The translations under genes and the position numbers were made by a program. A stretch of 64,000 bases of DNA, taken from positions 344,892,957-344,956,956 of the forward strand of contig OY856412.1 in the NCBI GenBank assembly GCA_963693085.1, in the 5' to 3' direction. The notes under the pieces were generated by a model. It had not been told where the DNA came from and ran no database searches. It worked only from the letters and a program-made list of their open reading frames with translations. Numbering within the stretch: the stretch's first letter is position 1; each line of letters starts with the position of its first letter. Below are positions 45,483 to 56,323 of the stretch, piece after piece. This DNA comes from Alisma plantago-aquatica. Taxonomy: Eukaryota; Streptophyta; Magnoliopsida; Alismatales; Alismataceae.

Positions 45483-46849
45483 GGGAGGGTTCTTGAGGGC
45501 ACCGACATCACAACTCTCAATCCCAGAGACTTCGAAGAGTGATGAGGAGTGTTTTAGCGAGTTCAATTCTAGAAATCCCCCTGATCTCCCCCCTCTTTGA
45601 CCTGTCGACCTCGCCGGAGAGTCGTCGGCTTGCTAGCGGTGAAGGAATGAAGTCATCACCAATTGAAAGGTCAGGCCGTATCATGAAGTGTGGATGGAGC
45701 TACTGGACCTATCAACATGATCGCAGACGTGCAAACGGCCGGAGTCAACCCCTGAGTTGACTCAGCCAGCCTGCTTGCGAGCCTACTTGAGATTGATGAA
45801 GACAAGGGTAAAAGACCCCTTTGCCCTCACGCTTGTTTTAGCCAGCTATGGGCATTCTCACCCAATCCATTAGTTTAATCGCAAGAGAAACGAGTGAACA
45901 ATGGGCCATTGGATTTCACGTGGTTCAGTGGACCACGGATCGGACGGCCGACAATTTTCTAAGCAATAATAGATAATTCAGAAAAGTGATTTTCTTTACA
46001 AAAATCATAACTATTTCTAGGAAGCTCTTATGAATAAAGTTAATATATGAAAGTTGCTTAGAAAAATACGAGGAACACCATAAAAATAGCTTGGAAACCT
46101 TGTTTTATTCCTAATAGCAAACGTATGCTCAGTTAATGAAATGTTCTTTGAAATTTGGTTAAAAACCCTAATTGAGATTAATGGTTGAGTCTATGATGGT
46201 TAATTGGTTAAATTGAGTAATAGTAACCTTTTGAATTATAATGGTAGACTTGAACCTATTCTAGATAAATAATTTCATGTTTTAGGGTTTTAAACCAAGT
46301 ATGAATGATAATACATTTAGAAACCCTAATTTAGGGTAAAAAGTGGAAAAACCATGTTTATTTTGGATTATGGAAATATATTATTAAATAATGATCCTAA
46401 GCCTGTTAGGAGTGCTAAGATGAGAAAGTTAAGGTTTTTATGTAGTTTTGTTGAATTAGGGTTTATAATACTAAAAGTGGAGGCAAAACCCTAATTTCAA
46501 AGGAAACCCTAAAATTGGAATAGAAATTCTGAGAAACAAGATGGGTTTTATTAAATCTTGCTAAAAGGAAATTTTTATATTTATTTTAGGATTCCTTTGT
46601 ATACTTGCTTGCTTGGTTGGGTTTTCTCTACTTGATTGATTCTGTCTCAAAATCTGCAATCACATGTATGTGGTTACGCTTATGAATATATCAAACTAGT
46701 TTTCTGAGGATTCTCAAAGTTTTCATTGGTGGCTTGAATTAAACTATTGGATGAATTAAATTCATGCATACTATAATTTGGATATGACTATCACCTAAGA
46801 AATATGCCTACTAGCTCATATCCTAGTCCCCTATGTAGCTTGATAGATT

Positions 46850-46987
46850 GACCTAGTACATGGCTACCTATGGGGTAGGTCCATCATGTCATTGTATGAC
46901 TTAGTACATGGCTACCTATGGGGTAGGTCCATCATGTCATTGTATGACTTAGTACATGGCTACCTATGGGGTAGGTCCATCAAGTCA
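46850..46987. repeat. Three 48-bp tandem repeats with dyad in E3 LTR
   Basis: Units start at 46850, 46898 and 46946. Each contains GTACATGGCTACCTATGGGG followed by TAGGTCC, with the inverted repeat ACCTA-TGGGG-TAGGT. The units are nearly identical and the third is incomplete. A looser relative (ggttacctttgggtagggcc) follows at ~47002. Confidence 0.95.
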
Positions 46988-47588
46988 ACATGAGTCAGAG
47001 ATTGGGTTACCTTTGGGTAGGGCCACGTGACTCCACAACCCTAAGTAATGGTTAAATGTGAGGTAGGACCATGGAGGTAAGGATCCATCATATGAGAGAG
47101 GTAGCATCCAAGTCCACTGCAGGGACAACACAGAGATAAGGGGATAGGTATGGATTGAGTAGTATTGCTTAAAATGTAACCTTGATTGTTAAATGATATT
47201 TGGTTGCTTACATTGTTATCATAGTTTCATTATTGTTTCCCCCACATATCGGCATATTCATTTATGCTGACTGACGTTTTGTTTTTCAGTGTTTTAGGTA
47301 CAAATTGAAAAGGACAAATAGTAAAATGGCATATTGTGAAAACAATAAATAAATTGCAAGGAGGATTAGTGAGAACATAGTCTAGATGTGGACAGAAGTT
47401 AGATATCCAAGTTTTTCAAAAAAAGTACGCAAAGTCTTATTTTATTCCAGCTTTCAGTATTGTCATGGTAGAATTTTATAATTATTACTGATTATTTGTC
47501 GAACCTTTGATCTAGGAAATTGGGATAACGGCTCTGACCTCATAGTCTCACTTAATTGAGGGTTACTGGGAGGTGGGGTCATTACATG

Positions 47589-47600
47589 TGGTATCAGAGC
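47589..47600 (+). other. E3 primer-binding site (initiator Met-tRNA type)
   Basis: TGGTATCAGAGC two bases after the LTR end. Confidence 0.9.
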
Positions 47601-50600
47601 ATTGGTTCCTCACTTAATCTTTAGTAATTATTAAATTTACAAATTCCATAGAACTGAGGGAGTTATTAGAGGATTTTCTGAAAGACATAGGTGTCTAGAA
47701 AAGGATCACGTCCGGGGGATGGCAATATTTTCCTCCGCATAGCTAGTCAGAATACGAGGAATCTCGAATCTGTGTGACTACCTAGCAAATGTCTTAGGAT
47801 CTGACTCAAAATAAGATACCTTTAGGACTCTCTCACCTATTTTCATCCCTTCTCAACCCTAATTGTGTTAAGATCATAAGGTTTAGGGTGTTCTCTCTCC
47901 TCCTCACCCTCGTGAGGATAGGGTATGCATGATTAGGTTAAGGAATCCTCCACCAAAATTAATAAAAAGCATGTAAATAAGATGTCATGGACATAAGCTT
48001 AATAGTTTAAGTGTAAACTAAAGAATAGCTACATGATTATGTCGTATGGCATGTGTTGTCATGAGAAACTTGAGGTTAGACCCTCTAGTCAGGAGGACGA
48101 GTACAGAGTTGGTTTTGGAGGTAGAGATCTCCATTAAAGGTATAGACCTGGTACATCCTCTGAGGATGATGCTAACCCTAACCCTAAGTGGTGGTTAGAG
48201 AGGGATGACATGATAGATTAGATGTCATGGTAGACCATGTGTGTGGGTGGACATGCTTTTAGTTTGGATACCCATGACGATATGAGCCATGTGAGGTTGG
48301 TTGACCTAGTATCTTTGGTGACCCAACCCTGGGAAGGATCATGTATGTCAGGGTGAAGGATAATTCCTCCATTGATGATGTTAGTGATGACCATGTAGAA
48401 ACCCTATGAGCTTATATGAGCATAATAAAGTTGCACCCAACGTACATTAGTAGGGTTGACAGTAGGCTAAAACCATGGCCAAGAGAGAATGTTGGATATC
48501 TTATGAGATAAGCATGAAGAGTTTTAGATAATCTTGGGCGAACATAGGTTTCTCTCATGTAGGTGTACGCTTGTGAGCTTGATTTACCTTAGAGAGAGGA
48601 CCTCCAGTAGTATGGTTGTTGTAGAGTTAAGCTCCAGAGAGAGAGACAGTAGGGCCAGAGCTAGAAGGTTGGAAGTTTAGAATCAGGGCTAGGAGAAACC
48701 CTGAGAAGTTGAGGATGATGTGACCTAAGAGGATGGTTGTGGTTTCCTCATGCATGATCCCTAGAGGCTGATGGTATCTTGGTTGCCTTTAGAGGAACCG
48801 AAACCTAGAGAGAGGATGCGACTACTGGTACCTATGTGCCTATGGTATAGGTGTTCAACTTTTAGGGATAGGAGGAAGAGTTCCTTAGACCATGAAGAGG
48901 TTTAGTAACAAGCTGTGAGGCCTTATACTTAGTTGGTTGTCCTTGAGGAGGACTCCACCCTGCGGTGTTATTCAAGTGGAATGATAATTGGAAGTGCATG
49001 TCACACCTTGTACATGCTTGGTATGTGGTTATAGGGTTGATCATGCAGTTGGACATCAAAAAGGTGAACATAGGGTTCCTATACCTAAGAGGGGGAGTAG
49101 TAGTGTTGGGTGTACCTAATGCTCATGAATAGATTTCAGTTTCCATTGATTTGAGCATGGAACCCCTCATGTTTGGAGGAAAAGGAAACCCCTTGGTTGA
49201 GGTGTATGTTTGTTGAACCCATGACCTATAAGTTGGTGACATGGGAAGGTATGATCTTGGTCCAATATTGAGGAATGAGAACAAGTATGACCTATCATGA
49301 AGACCTGGCATGGTTTAGTAGGTGGTATGCTTACTAGCTACATGCCATAGTAGCTTGAAAGGGTTAAGCATGCTCGTGTGGATATAAACCTGAGACATAA
49401 GGACATTTGTGACCTTTGTTATCGAGATGTAGTTTCCTCCCATCCTGGGAGCAGACCCTTTTGTAGGGTATGAATCAACTTTTGTTGGGTTTGAGGAAAC
49501 CCTAAGAGGTCTCATAGGATCTTGAGAAGCTAATTGAAAAGTACATAGTATGAGAATGAACCTATAGACCCATAGATAGCATCTCTAAGTGCATGTGGAT
49601 GTGCTACCATGGAGGTAATAGATATGGGACTTGACCAAGGTAGGCAGGTCACCATGACCCCTATGAAAAGATGAAAGTCAGGTCGTGAATGCAGAGAGAG
49701 ATGATGGAGACTTGGGTAAGGTTCTAAGTTGGACATGTACTATGTTAGAATCCAAAGTCTATCCTAGGGTCAGGTAGGGATAAGACCGATGGATTTAGGA
49801 GTTACCTAATTCCCTAGTTGCACATAATCATAGGAACGGGAGGTAACAACTATCATTATCTGAGGGCCATGGGATAGGAGATCGATCACCTTCATGAACT
49901 CATGGGACCGAAAGGGCAGATGAGGGGGACACTCTCTGGATGCATAAGGGAAGAGGGATGACCCCAAAAATGTGGGTACCCTACAAACCTAGAGGAGATG
50001 ACCAAGGATTGTGTGTGGACCCAAGTAGGTTCGAGATCAGTTTTCCATGGAAGTAACTTTGATATCAAGATGATCCTGATGTAGAGACATATGTTGCACG
50101 TTTCAACTTAGATTTGAAGGTGTACTGGCAATGTGGGATGTACCATCTCTACTCTTGGAATGGGAAGAACTCTATATTTGGACTGCAGCCAAATGTTTAT
50201 TTCCTCTTGTTATGGGAGTGAGAGATAGGATAGTACACATGCCATACACCAAGGTTAAAGATGATGTGAGTTGAAACGTTGCTATAAGGTATGACGATAG
50301 AGATGACAATGTACCCGTGTGGAGTGTACAATGTGGTGGTGGTTTAAAAACACCAAGAGAACTAAGGTAGTCATTTTATAAGGATGTTCTTATCATGAGC
50401 TGTATGGAATATTTGAGTTATACAAGGTTGAGTTCGATAACCAAGAGGATGATCTCTGAGTTTTCTTGATGAAGATAGACTTAGAGTCCAAGATGAGATA
50501 GTAAGTGGAATACATGGAAGTGTATGTCTTCAACATTACCTAACACATAAGGATGTGAAGTGTTAATGGATGCTCTTATTGAGAGGCATCTATCTAGCTT

Positions 50601-50930
50601 AGCTAGTGGACATGCTAGAAGAAGGGGTTAGGCGAACCCTAAGTTTGTGAGATATGTTTGGCTAACACTCAGATGTAACGAGATTTGTTGATCAAGTTAG
50701 TGGTTGCCTAGTTATCCAGCCTAGGGCTTTTCGTGATGGAAGGATGGTTGTAGAACCTCAGATGCACTTCTATGGAAAAGGAGGTGATGAAACCAACAAC
50801 TAGAGTGTTTTAGGGTTTCTGAGGAATCAACCTTGAGGAATCATGACATTCATGAGATCATGATTTTAAGTTCATCATACACCATGGTTCTACTAAGATA
50901 GTAAGTTGTGGTAGTACTTTGGATGCCTAA
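47601..50930 (+). pseudogene. E3 gag to RNase H region, not resolvable
   Basis: By position this stretch should encode gag, protease, RT and RNase H of E3. Only short stop-rich frames are present, and I could not identify a protease DSG, an RT FADD-like or an RNase H motif with confidence. It contains short purine-rich stretches and many TGA/TAG codons, as expected of an old methylated copy. It is shorter than the equivalent part of an intact chromovirus. Confidence 0.4.
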
Positions 50931-51360
50931 GATAAAATTTCATGTGGCTTGTCACCATGCATGCTAGGAGGTGAAGGACAAACTCTAGTAACCCACTGAG
51001 TTGATATAGAGGATAAGAGTCGCCGAGGGGGGAATGGGAGTTCAGCACTATGGATGTTGTGGTAAGTGTCCCCTGGACCGAGGAAGGTTAGGATGCAATG
51101 TGGGTTCTGGTAGATCACCTTACCTAGATGACATGATCTAAGAGAAAGAAAGAGAGTACTATCAAGGGATAGATCCAGTTGAACTACATATAAGAAAGAG
51201 ATATGGTTCAACTACATCATGATGCGAGTTCAAAGGTTCATGACTATGACCTAAAGATTCACTTCCATGCAGTGGAAGTAATTACATGACGAACTTGATG
51301 CGAGTACATCTTATCACCCCTAACTGATGATTAGAATGATCCAGACTAGAGGGTCTGATG
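50930..51360 (+). pseudogene. E3 integrase remnant
   Basis: Around 51020-51120 the frame reads EWEFSTMDVVVSVPWTEEG, stop, DAMWVLVDHLT. This matches the chromovirus integrase core (WEHISMDFV.GLP.T..GYDAIWVIVDRLTKSAHF) with the first catalytic D retained. Preceding text (CHHACxEVKDKL, VTH, RIRVAE) resembles the CQ.VK.EHQ linker. Downstream frames around 51170-51300 correspond to the LYI.EIVRLHG and second-D region but are heavily shifted. Confidence 0.7.
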
Positions 51361-51639
51361 AGAGCATGTGTGCTCATTCAAGGTGATACATGGAGACAGT
51401 TTTGTCCTATGAAAGATGTGATGTTAACCACCATACCCAGTATCAGGATGTAAAGAAGATCTGTAAGGAAGGTTGTGTAAGTCACAGCTTCATTAAAATG
51501 ATTTAGGTGAAGGGACCTCGTGAAGGTCAGAAAAAGGCCACAGTGTGTGCAGAGGAAGTCGCTTTGATCATGTGATGGTTGAAAAAGAGCCCATGGGCGA
51601 CATGAGTCATGAGTTGATGCCAAGTAGACTAACATGCAA

Positions 51640-52083
51640 TTCACTATGGGAGAAAATGTGATACGAAAATCCGACCCCTCTAAGCTATAGCTGAGAAAGC
51701 TGAGCCCAGATACATGGGTCCATTTGGTAAGGATAGGTGGAGATGGTTATGTTTAGCCTTACCCCTCAGGATAATGTGATGTATGATGTGTTCCACAAGT
51801 CTGATCTAGAGCACTTTGTGAGGTACCCGAGCCATGGGCTGAGCAACGAACCTAGTGAGCTCCCATGGGAGGCTAATTTACCCTAAGTCACCTATAAGGG
51901 TACGAGATACCAAGGTGAGATAGAGCTTAGGAGTAAAGAATATATATATGGTAAAGGTTCTATAGAAGCACCATGGAGAGGATGAAGCCACATGGGAGAT
52001 GAACACAGACATGGAAAAAGCATATCCTGAATTGTTTGTTTGATTGTTGATTTGAGGGCAAAATTCCTATAAGCAGTGGAGGA
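51640..52083 (+). pseudogene. E3 pol C-terminal end (chromovirus tail)
   Basis: Frames read KLSP (near 51700), then FSLTPQDNVMYDVFHKSDLEHFVRYPSH, then VTYKGTRYQGEIELRSKEY. This corresponds to the KLSPRYIGPF...LALPP...VHNVFHVSMLRKY..DPSH...LTYEE.PV.ILDR....LRSK text at the end of Del/Tekay-type pol. EAPWRG and ISxIVCLIV match VEEATWE...YPELF. The polypurine tract GCAGTGGAGGA precedes the LTR fragment. Confidence 0.75.
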
Positions 52084-52185
52084 TGTTATAACCCCATTTT
52101 TCTAAACCATGTAATGAGATTGTAAATCTCCTTTTAAAAGATAAATGAAATCAATGGTTGATTTATTTGTTTGAGTTGAATGATT
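52084..52185 (+). repeat. E3 3' LTR, truncated to 102 bp
   Basis: Matches 44683-44784 with five substitutions, then diverges abruptly after GAATGATT. The remaining ~2.8 kb of the LTR is gone. Confidence 0.92.
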
Positions 52186-54553
52186 TGGGGCAAATAGAGG
52201 AAAGATATGTACTACAACATCAAAGAAATTATAAAAAAATTAGAAGCTATATATGTATCACATCATTCATCAAGGTTCCTAAACATAGAATAGTTGATGA
52301 TATGATACTATTACAATGCATACCTCATAAAGGTTAAAAAATTTATTTATCTTTACTTAAAAAATAAAAATTCGTGCAAAATTTTGTGATCAAACTCCTT
52401 AATATTGGGAAGTTATAACTAGAGTAAAAATTTGCATTAAACTGGCATTTATAGGTATTAAAGAGATACCTTATTATATGAAATATAAGTTCATGAAACC
52501 CCAATATTATAACATTTAGCTAAACATGGTTTTATCAACTTAAAAGACCACTTAAACAACAATTCAAATTAAATATTATAAATTTGGTGGAGATGGCATG
52601 AAAAAGCCATAAATGACCCATATTTAGGTTAAAACCCTACTTATTTAAAAAATTTATCCTTATGGCCACAAAAATGGTTAATATTACTGCCATGGATAAC
52701 CGTTTAATAGGGAATATGATAAGAAAAAATTGATATTTACTACTTTACTACTATAACAGATCATAAAGAGAAAGTTTAGGGGTTGCATGTAGAGAATGTA
52801 GGCATAGTAAACTAGGTGAAGCTATATCACTCACCTTAAAATGAAGAGAACTTGTTCCAAGAAAGAAACCTATGTCCAAGGCTCCAAACCAACCTCAAAG
52901 AGACCACCAAAGCGTTATGAAAGCTCCTTCAAGAATGATCTATTCTCAACTAGGTAAAAAAGAGAGAAAAGGAGGGATATTTTACCTTATGAAGCAGTAT
53001 ATTCTATGGTTCGTTGTTGTTCTTAGTAAAATCAAGTATAAAAGAGGGAAAACAACAAACAAATAGAAGAATAATTTATCTTACATGATCTAGAGTTTAA
53101 AAATGGTATAGATCTTTAAATCCGCCAAAGGAATCTTGATCTTATTCTTTCATGGACCTACATATTTTCAATACAAGCACATTGACCTCCTTGGAGAACC
53201 TTTTGACCATCATGGATCCTATTCACATTCTTCAATATGTATTGGGCGTCAAATGGTTCTTATGGTCAATGGGTTTGGGTTATATATATATGAAGGGGGT
53301 TGAAATGACAAACCAACCCCAAAATACATGTCAATTAACCCTCTTTTCCCTTCCATCGACTAACACCCATCATGGATCACTCATCAACCTCCACATTTTG
53401 AGGTTCACCTCACTTCATGGACCATGATGTACCCACATTACACCCATTGATGCCCTCTCAACTTCACTGATTCAGGTTTTAGTTCATGACCCATTGAGAT
53501 TCATATCAACTTCACATGGTGATGGTTCAAATGACATCCATGTATGGAAAAAACATCTCCAGTCATTGAGGATGTAACAAATGCACATTGAGGTCCACTC
53601 TAATCTCCCCATTTGAGGACCCAACAAGGAACCATCTATGTACTTGATGAAATTTCTTCATAATACTTTTTATGCCTAAAATTAATGCTTGAATTGATCC
53701 AAATTTCATGCTTAATCAACATTTTAGTCTTGTAATTGCATAATAAATGTATCTATATTTTTTACTATAACTAAAACTAATTGAAAGTATTTTGTATCCT
53801 ATAGTGTGAATCATGGTTCATCTGTAACTTATACTACTGTTATTGACAAAAAAGGAACTCAAGAAGTCACAATTTGACTCTCCACACAGAGGAACTTTAT
53901 GTACCCCTTTGTGCATTGTGTGACCATGTCAAGCTGCCTATTAAAGCCTCCTAGTCTAGTACATGGAGTGTTGTACCACTTGAACATTGTGCCTAACATT
54001 AGTATATGCCAACATCAACAAATCTAAAGAGAACATTGTGCTCATCTCGAGCATGACATTCCCAACATTAGTAGCCACAACTCACTCGATTACAAGCATA
54101 CCTCATCCTAACCAGCCAACTACTTAACTAGCAATATCATTAGCAACTATTCAACAAAACCACAAACATTTCATATCATTTTATTGACATATTATGTCAA
54201 GTGATTATCAAATCTGACCCTTTTACAATTGTAGAGGTGCACAACATGTTTAACCCAAGGCACATCATACGACCACACAAAAGTTGGAAAATATAATGTC
54301 CAAAAAATTGTTTATCATTGGATATGTTTCATTTGATAGCATTCTAGACATGAGAAATGAGGGAAAGGTAACTCATAAAATGACTCTAGTCAAGAAGAGG
54401 ATAACTGAAATAAGAAGAAGGCTTCAACTGTTGATTTCCCTCTCTCTCACCTTGAGAAAATTCAACTATAGCTTCTTAGTATAGAATCTCTCAACTTGCA
54501 GTGTTGTATTTCATTTTTTCCTTCTTCATTATTCGTATTCATTAAACCCATGT
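52186..54553. other. AT-rich DNA, no gene recognised
   Basis: The small open frames (for example 52872-53066 and 53152-53427) show no family resemblance and sit in AT-rich sequence. A pyrimidine-biased zone at 53330-53660 has loosely recurring phrases (cttcatggacc, tcaacttca, catggatcac) without clear tandem order. No transposon ends recognised. Confidence 0.4.
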
Positions 54554-56323
54554 TGTTGGTAGTTTGCCCCCAAGATCCATCAATATGATGATTATAAGGG
54601 TACACTTTGTAATTGATTTGATTACTAATAAAGAAAATTCTATTTATTATGTTTGCTTCAAAATGAGATAATGGATAAATATAATAATATCCAAAAAATG
54701 TATGAATCAATGAAATGTGATTATGGGTTTAGAAACTAAACATGAGATCGTGTGTATACTATCATTATTGATTCTTTTCTATGTCCCTAGTGGAATGTCA
54801 CTGTCAAAATTAGGACAACAACAATACATTAAGACTCGTATGTGTGTGGACTGATGACTACCATATTAATAGTCATGATACTGATATCAAGTGAAACAAG
54901 TGTACATCACATGCCCCACTTGATAATGATGCATGGAAGCTAGAATGGTAGTCAAAATCATATATCAATGTCACTATAATAATAACATGTTGTTCAATGT
55001 ACTTTAACAGTTATAACCATGACCTTCAATAACGGTTGATATGCATGTAGTGTGTGGGTGCAATATGACACATGTGCAATATGAGTGATGTATATGGAAG
55101 TTTTTCATGTTGAAATGATATCTTGACTACTTGATGAGTGAGACTATTAAATGAATATCCATACACATTGTAGTCAATATGTGATATCTAGCTCATGAAT
55201 ATCTCAACAAGTTGGTGTGATTTCTTGACCACTTGATTAAGGAAGGAAGATTGAACATTGAAATTATGATGTTCCATGCCTTAGAGTAAATAGGTATATT
55301 GAAGATAAAGAAAAATATATGATCAATGTAAATGTATCACAATACTAGGTTGAAGTTGTTGTCCAACTTCATTCATTACTTAGGTGGAAAGAAAGTATTG
55401 GTAGATACCAATCATTGACTATGAAATCATAATATGATTAGAAATATTACAAACAACATGATGTCGGGAATGTAGGGTTAAAAGCATAGGATGCATATGG
55501 AAGAGAAGTATAATCATGGACTCATGGTTAATTACAATATAAAAGGATTATATCCATTATATGATTTATGGACTGACTGGAAGCCTACTGATCCAATTGC
55601 AATGTCCAATCACCTGATTGGATAGACCAATCGATCAACGGGGTAGTCCACTTGGTTATCTGAACTGAAATAAACCTAGTACTTCAACTAGACATTGGTA
55701 TCAGCAGAAAGGACAAGATCAGCCCAATCGATCAACTACACAGACTAGCCAACGAAATGGACTGGATCAATAAGTCGGCAAACTTTTTCTAGTAAGTTTT
55801 GATACTTCCCACTCACGTGGTTGGATGGGCCAGTCGGCAGACTAGTTATTTGGGATACAGTCGTTGAAATGTGGCATGTTGGTTTTCAGTTCCCATCTTT
55901 ACAATAAATAATACTTACTTGCATGTCCTATGAAAAGGGGCACGACGGCCATATTTTTCATTGTACCTTTTAACATGTAACCTTGGCCATCATTACACAC
56001 AAGGAGAGAGAGAAGGAAAAAAGTGCAAGTCTGATACATTGCAAATGAAAAGCATGCTCCTTCCTACCAGCTCTTGAAGTGTGACATGGAGTTCTTATCA
56101 TCTACTAGGACAATATAGAGATACATACACTTTTGTGACTACATTGGGATGACTTGACATTTGGTATCCATCGGGTATTCTGATGACATTGAGTATACTT
56201 TGGGAGACGGTACACCTCACATATATCCTACTTGATATATTGTTGTGAAGGGGTCTACTTGTGGGAATGTTAATTAAAGTTTTGTTGCTTCTACTGAGCT
56301 TGTCGCCTCCACAATTCCCAATA
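54554..56323 (+). repeat. Solo or remnant copia LTR related to E1/E2
   Basis: Starts TGTTGGTAGTTTGCCC and ends ACAATTCCCAATA. In between it shares ordered landmarks with the E1 LTR: 'tttattatgtttg', 'ctagtggaatgtcactgtc', 'taagactcgtatgtgtgtggactgatgac', 'tcatgatactgatatcaagt', 'ccacttgataatgatgcatg' and 'tgaagttgttgtccaacttc'. No polypurine tract precedes it. The bases after it (GTAGTATTCTTACAACC) only faintly resemble a primer site, so it is either a solo LTR or a 5' LTR with the rest deleted. The TATA segment is degraded (acaataaata, ~55900). Confidence 0.7.

Larger units (their letters stand above)
44683..47586 (+). repeat. E3 5' LTR
   Basis: Begins TATTATAACCCCATTTTT, where the right LTR begins TGTTATAACCCC, so the terminal TG is mutated. 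It ends GGGGTCATTACA. It contains a GC-rich zone (45230-45780) with short open frames that I consider non-coding, and a 48-bp repeat array at 46850. Confidence 0.85.
44683..52185 (+). mobile_element. E3: decayed Ty3-gypsy chromovirus (Del/Tekay-like)
   Basis: A full 5' LTR (44683-47586, 2904 bp), a Met-tRNA primer site, 4.5 kb of internal DNA with integrase and pol C-terminal relics, and a polypurine stretch (GCAGTGGAGGA) lead to a 3' LTR of which only 102 bp remain (52084-52185). The internal part is shorter than an intact chromovirus and lacks recognisable protease and RT, so internal deletions are likely. The integrase wording and the C-terminal 'VFHKSDLEHFVRYPSH' text place it with plant chromoviruses. 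No target duplication can be read because the right end is lost. Confidence 0.8.

Noticed and set aside
45364..45760. Overlapping open frames (78 and 73 codons) that look like a small serine-rich protein
   Set aside because: They lie in the GC-rich part of the E3 LTR near a possible TATA box. No domain is recognisable and only one LTR copy covers it, so conservation cannot be shown.
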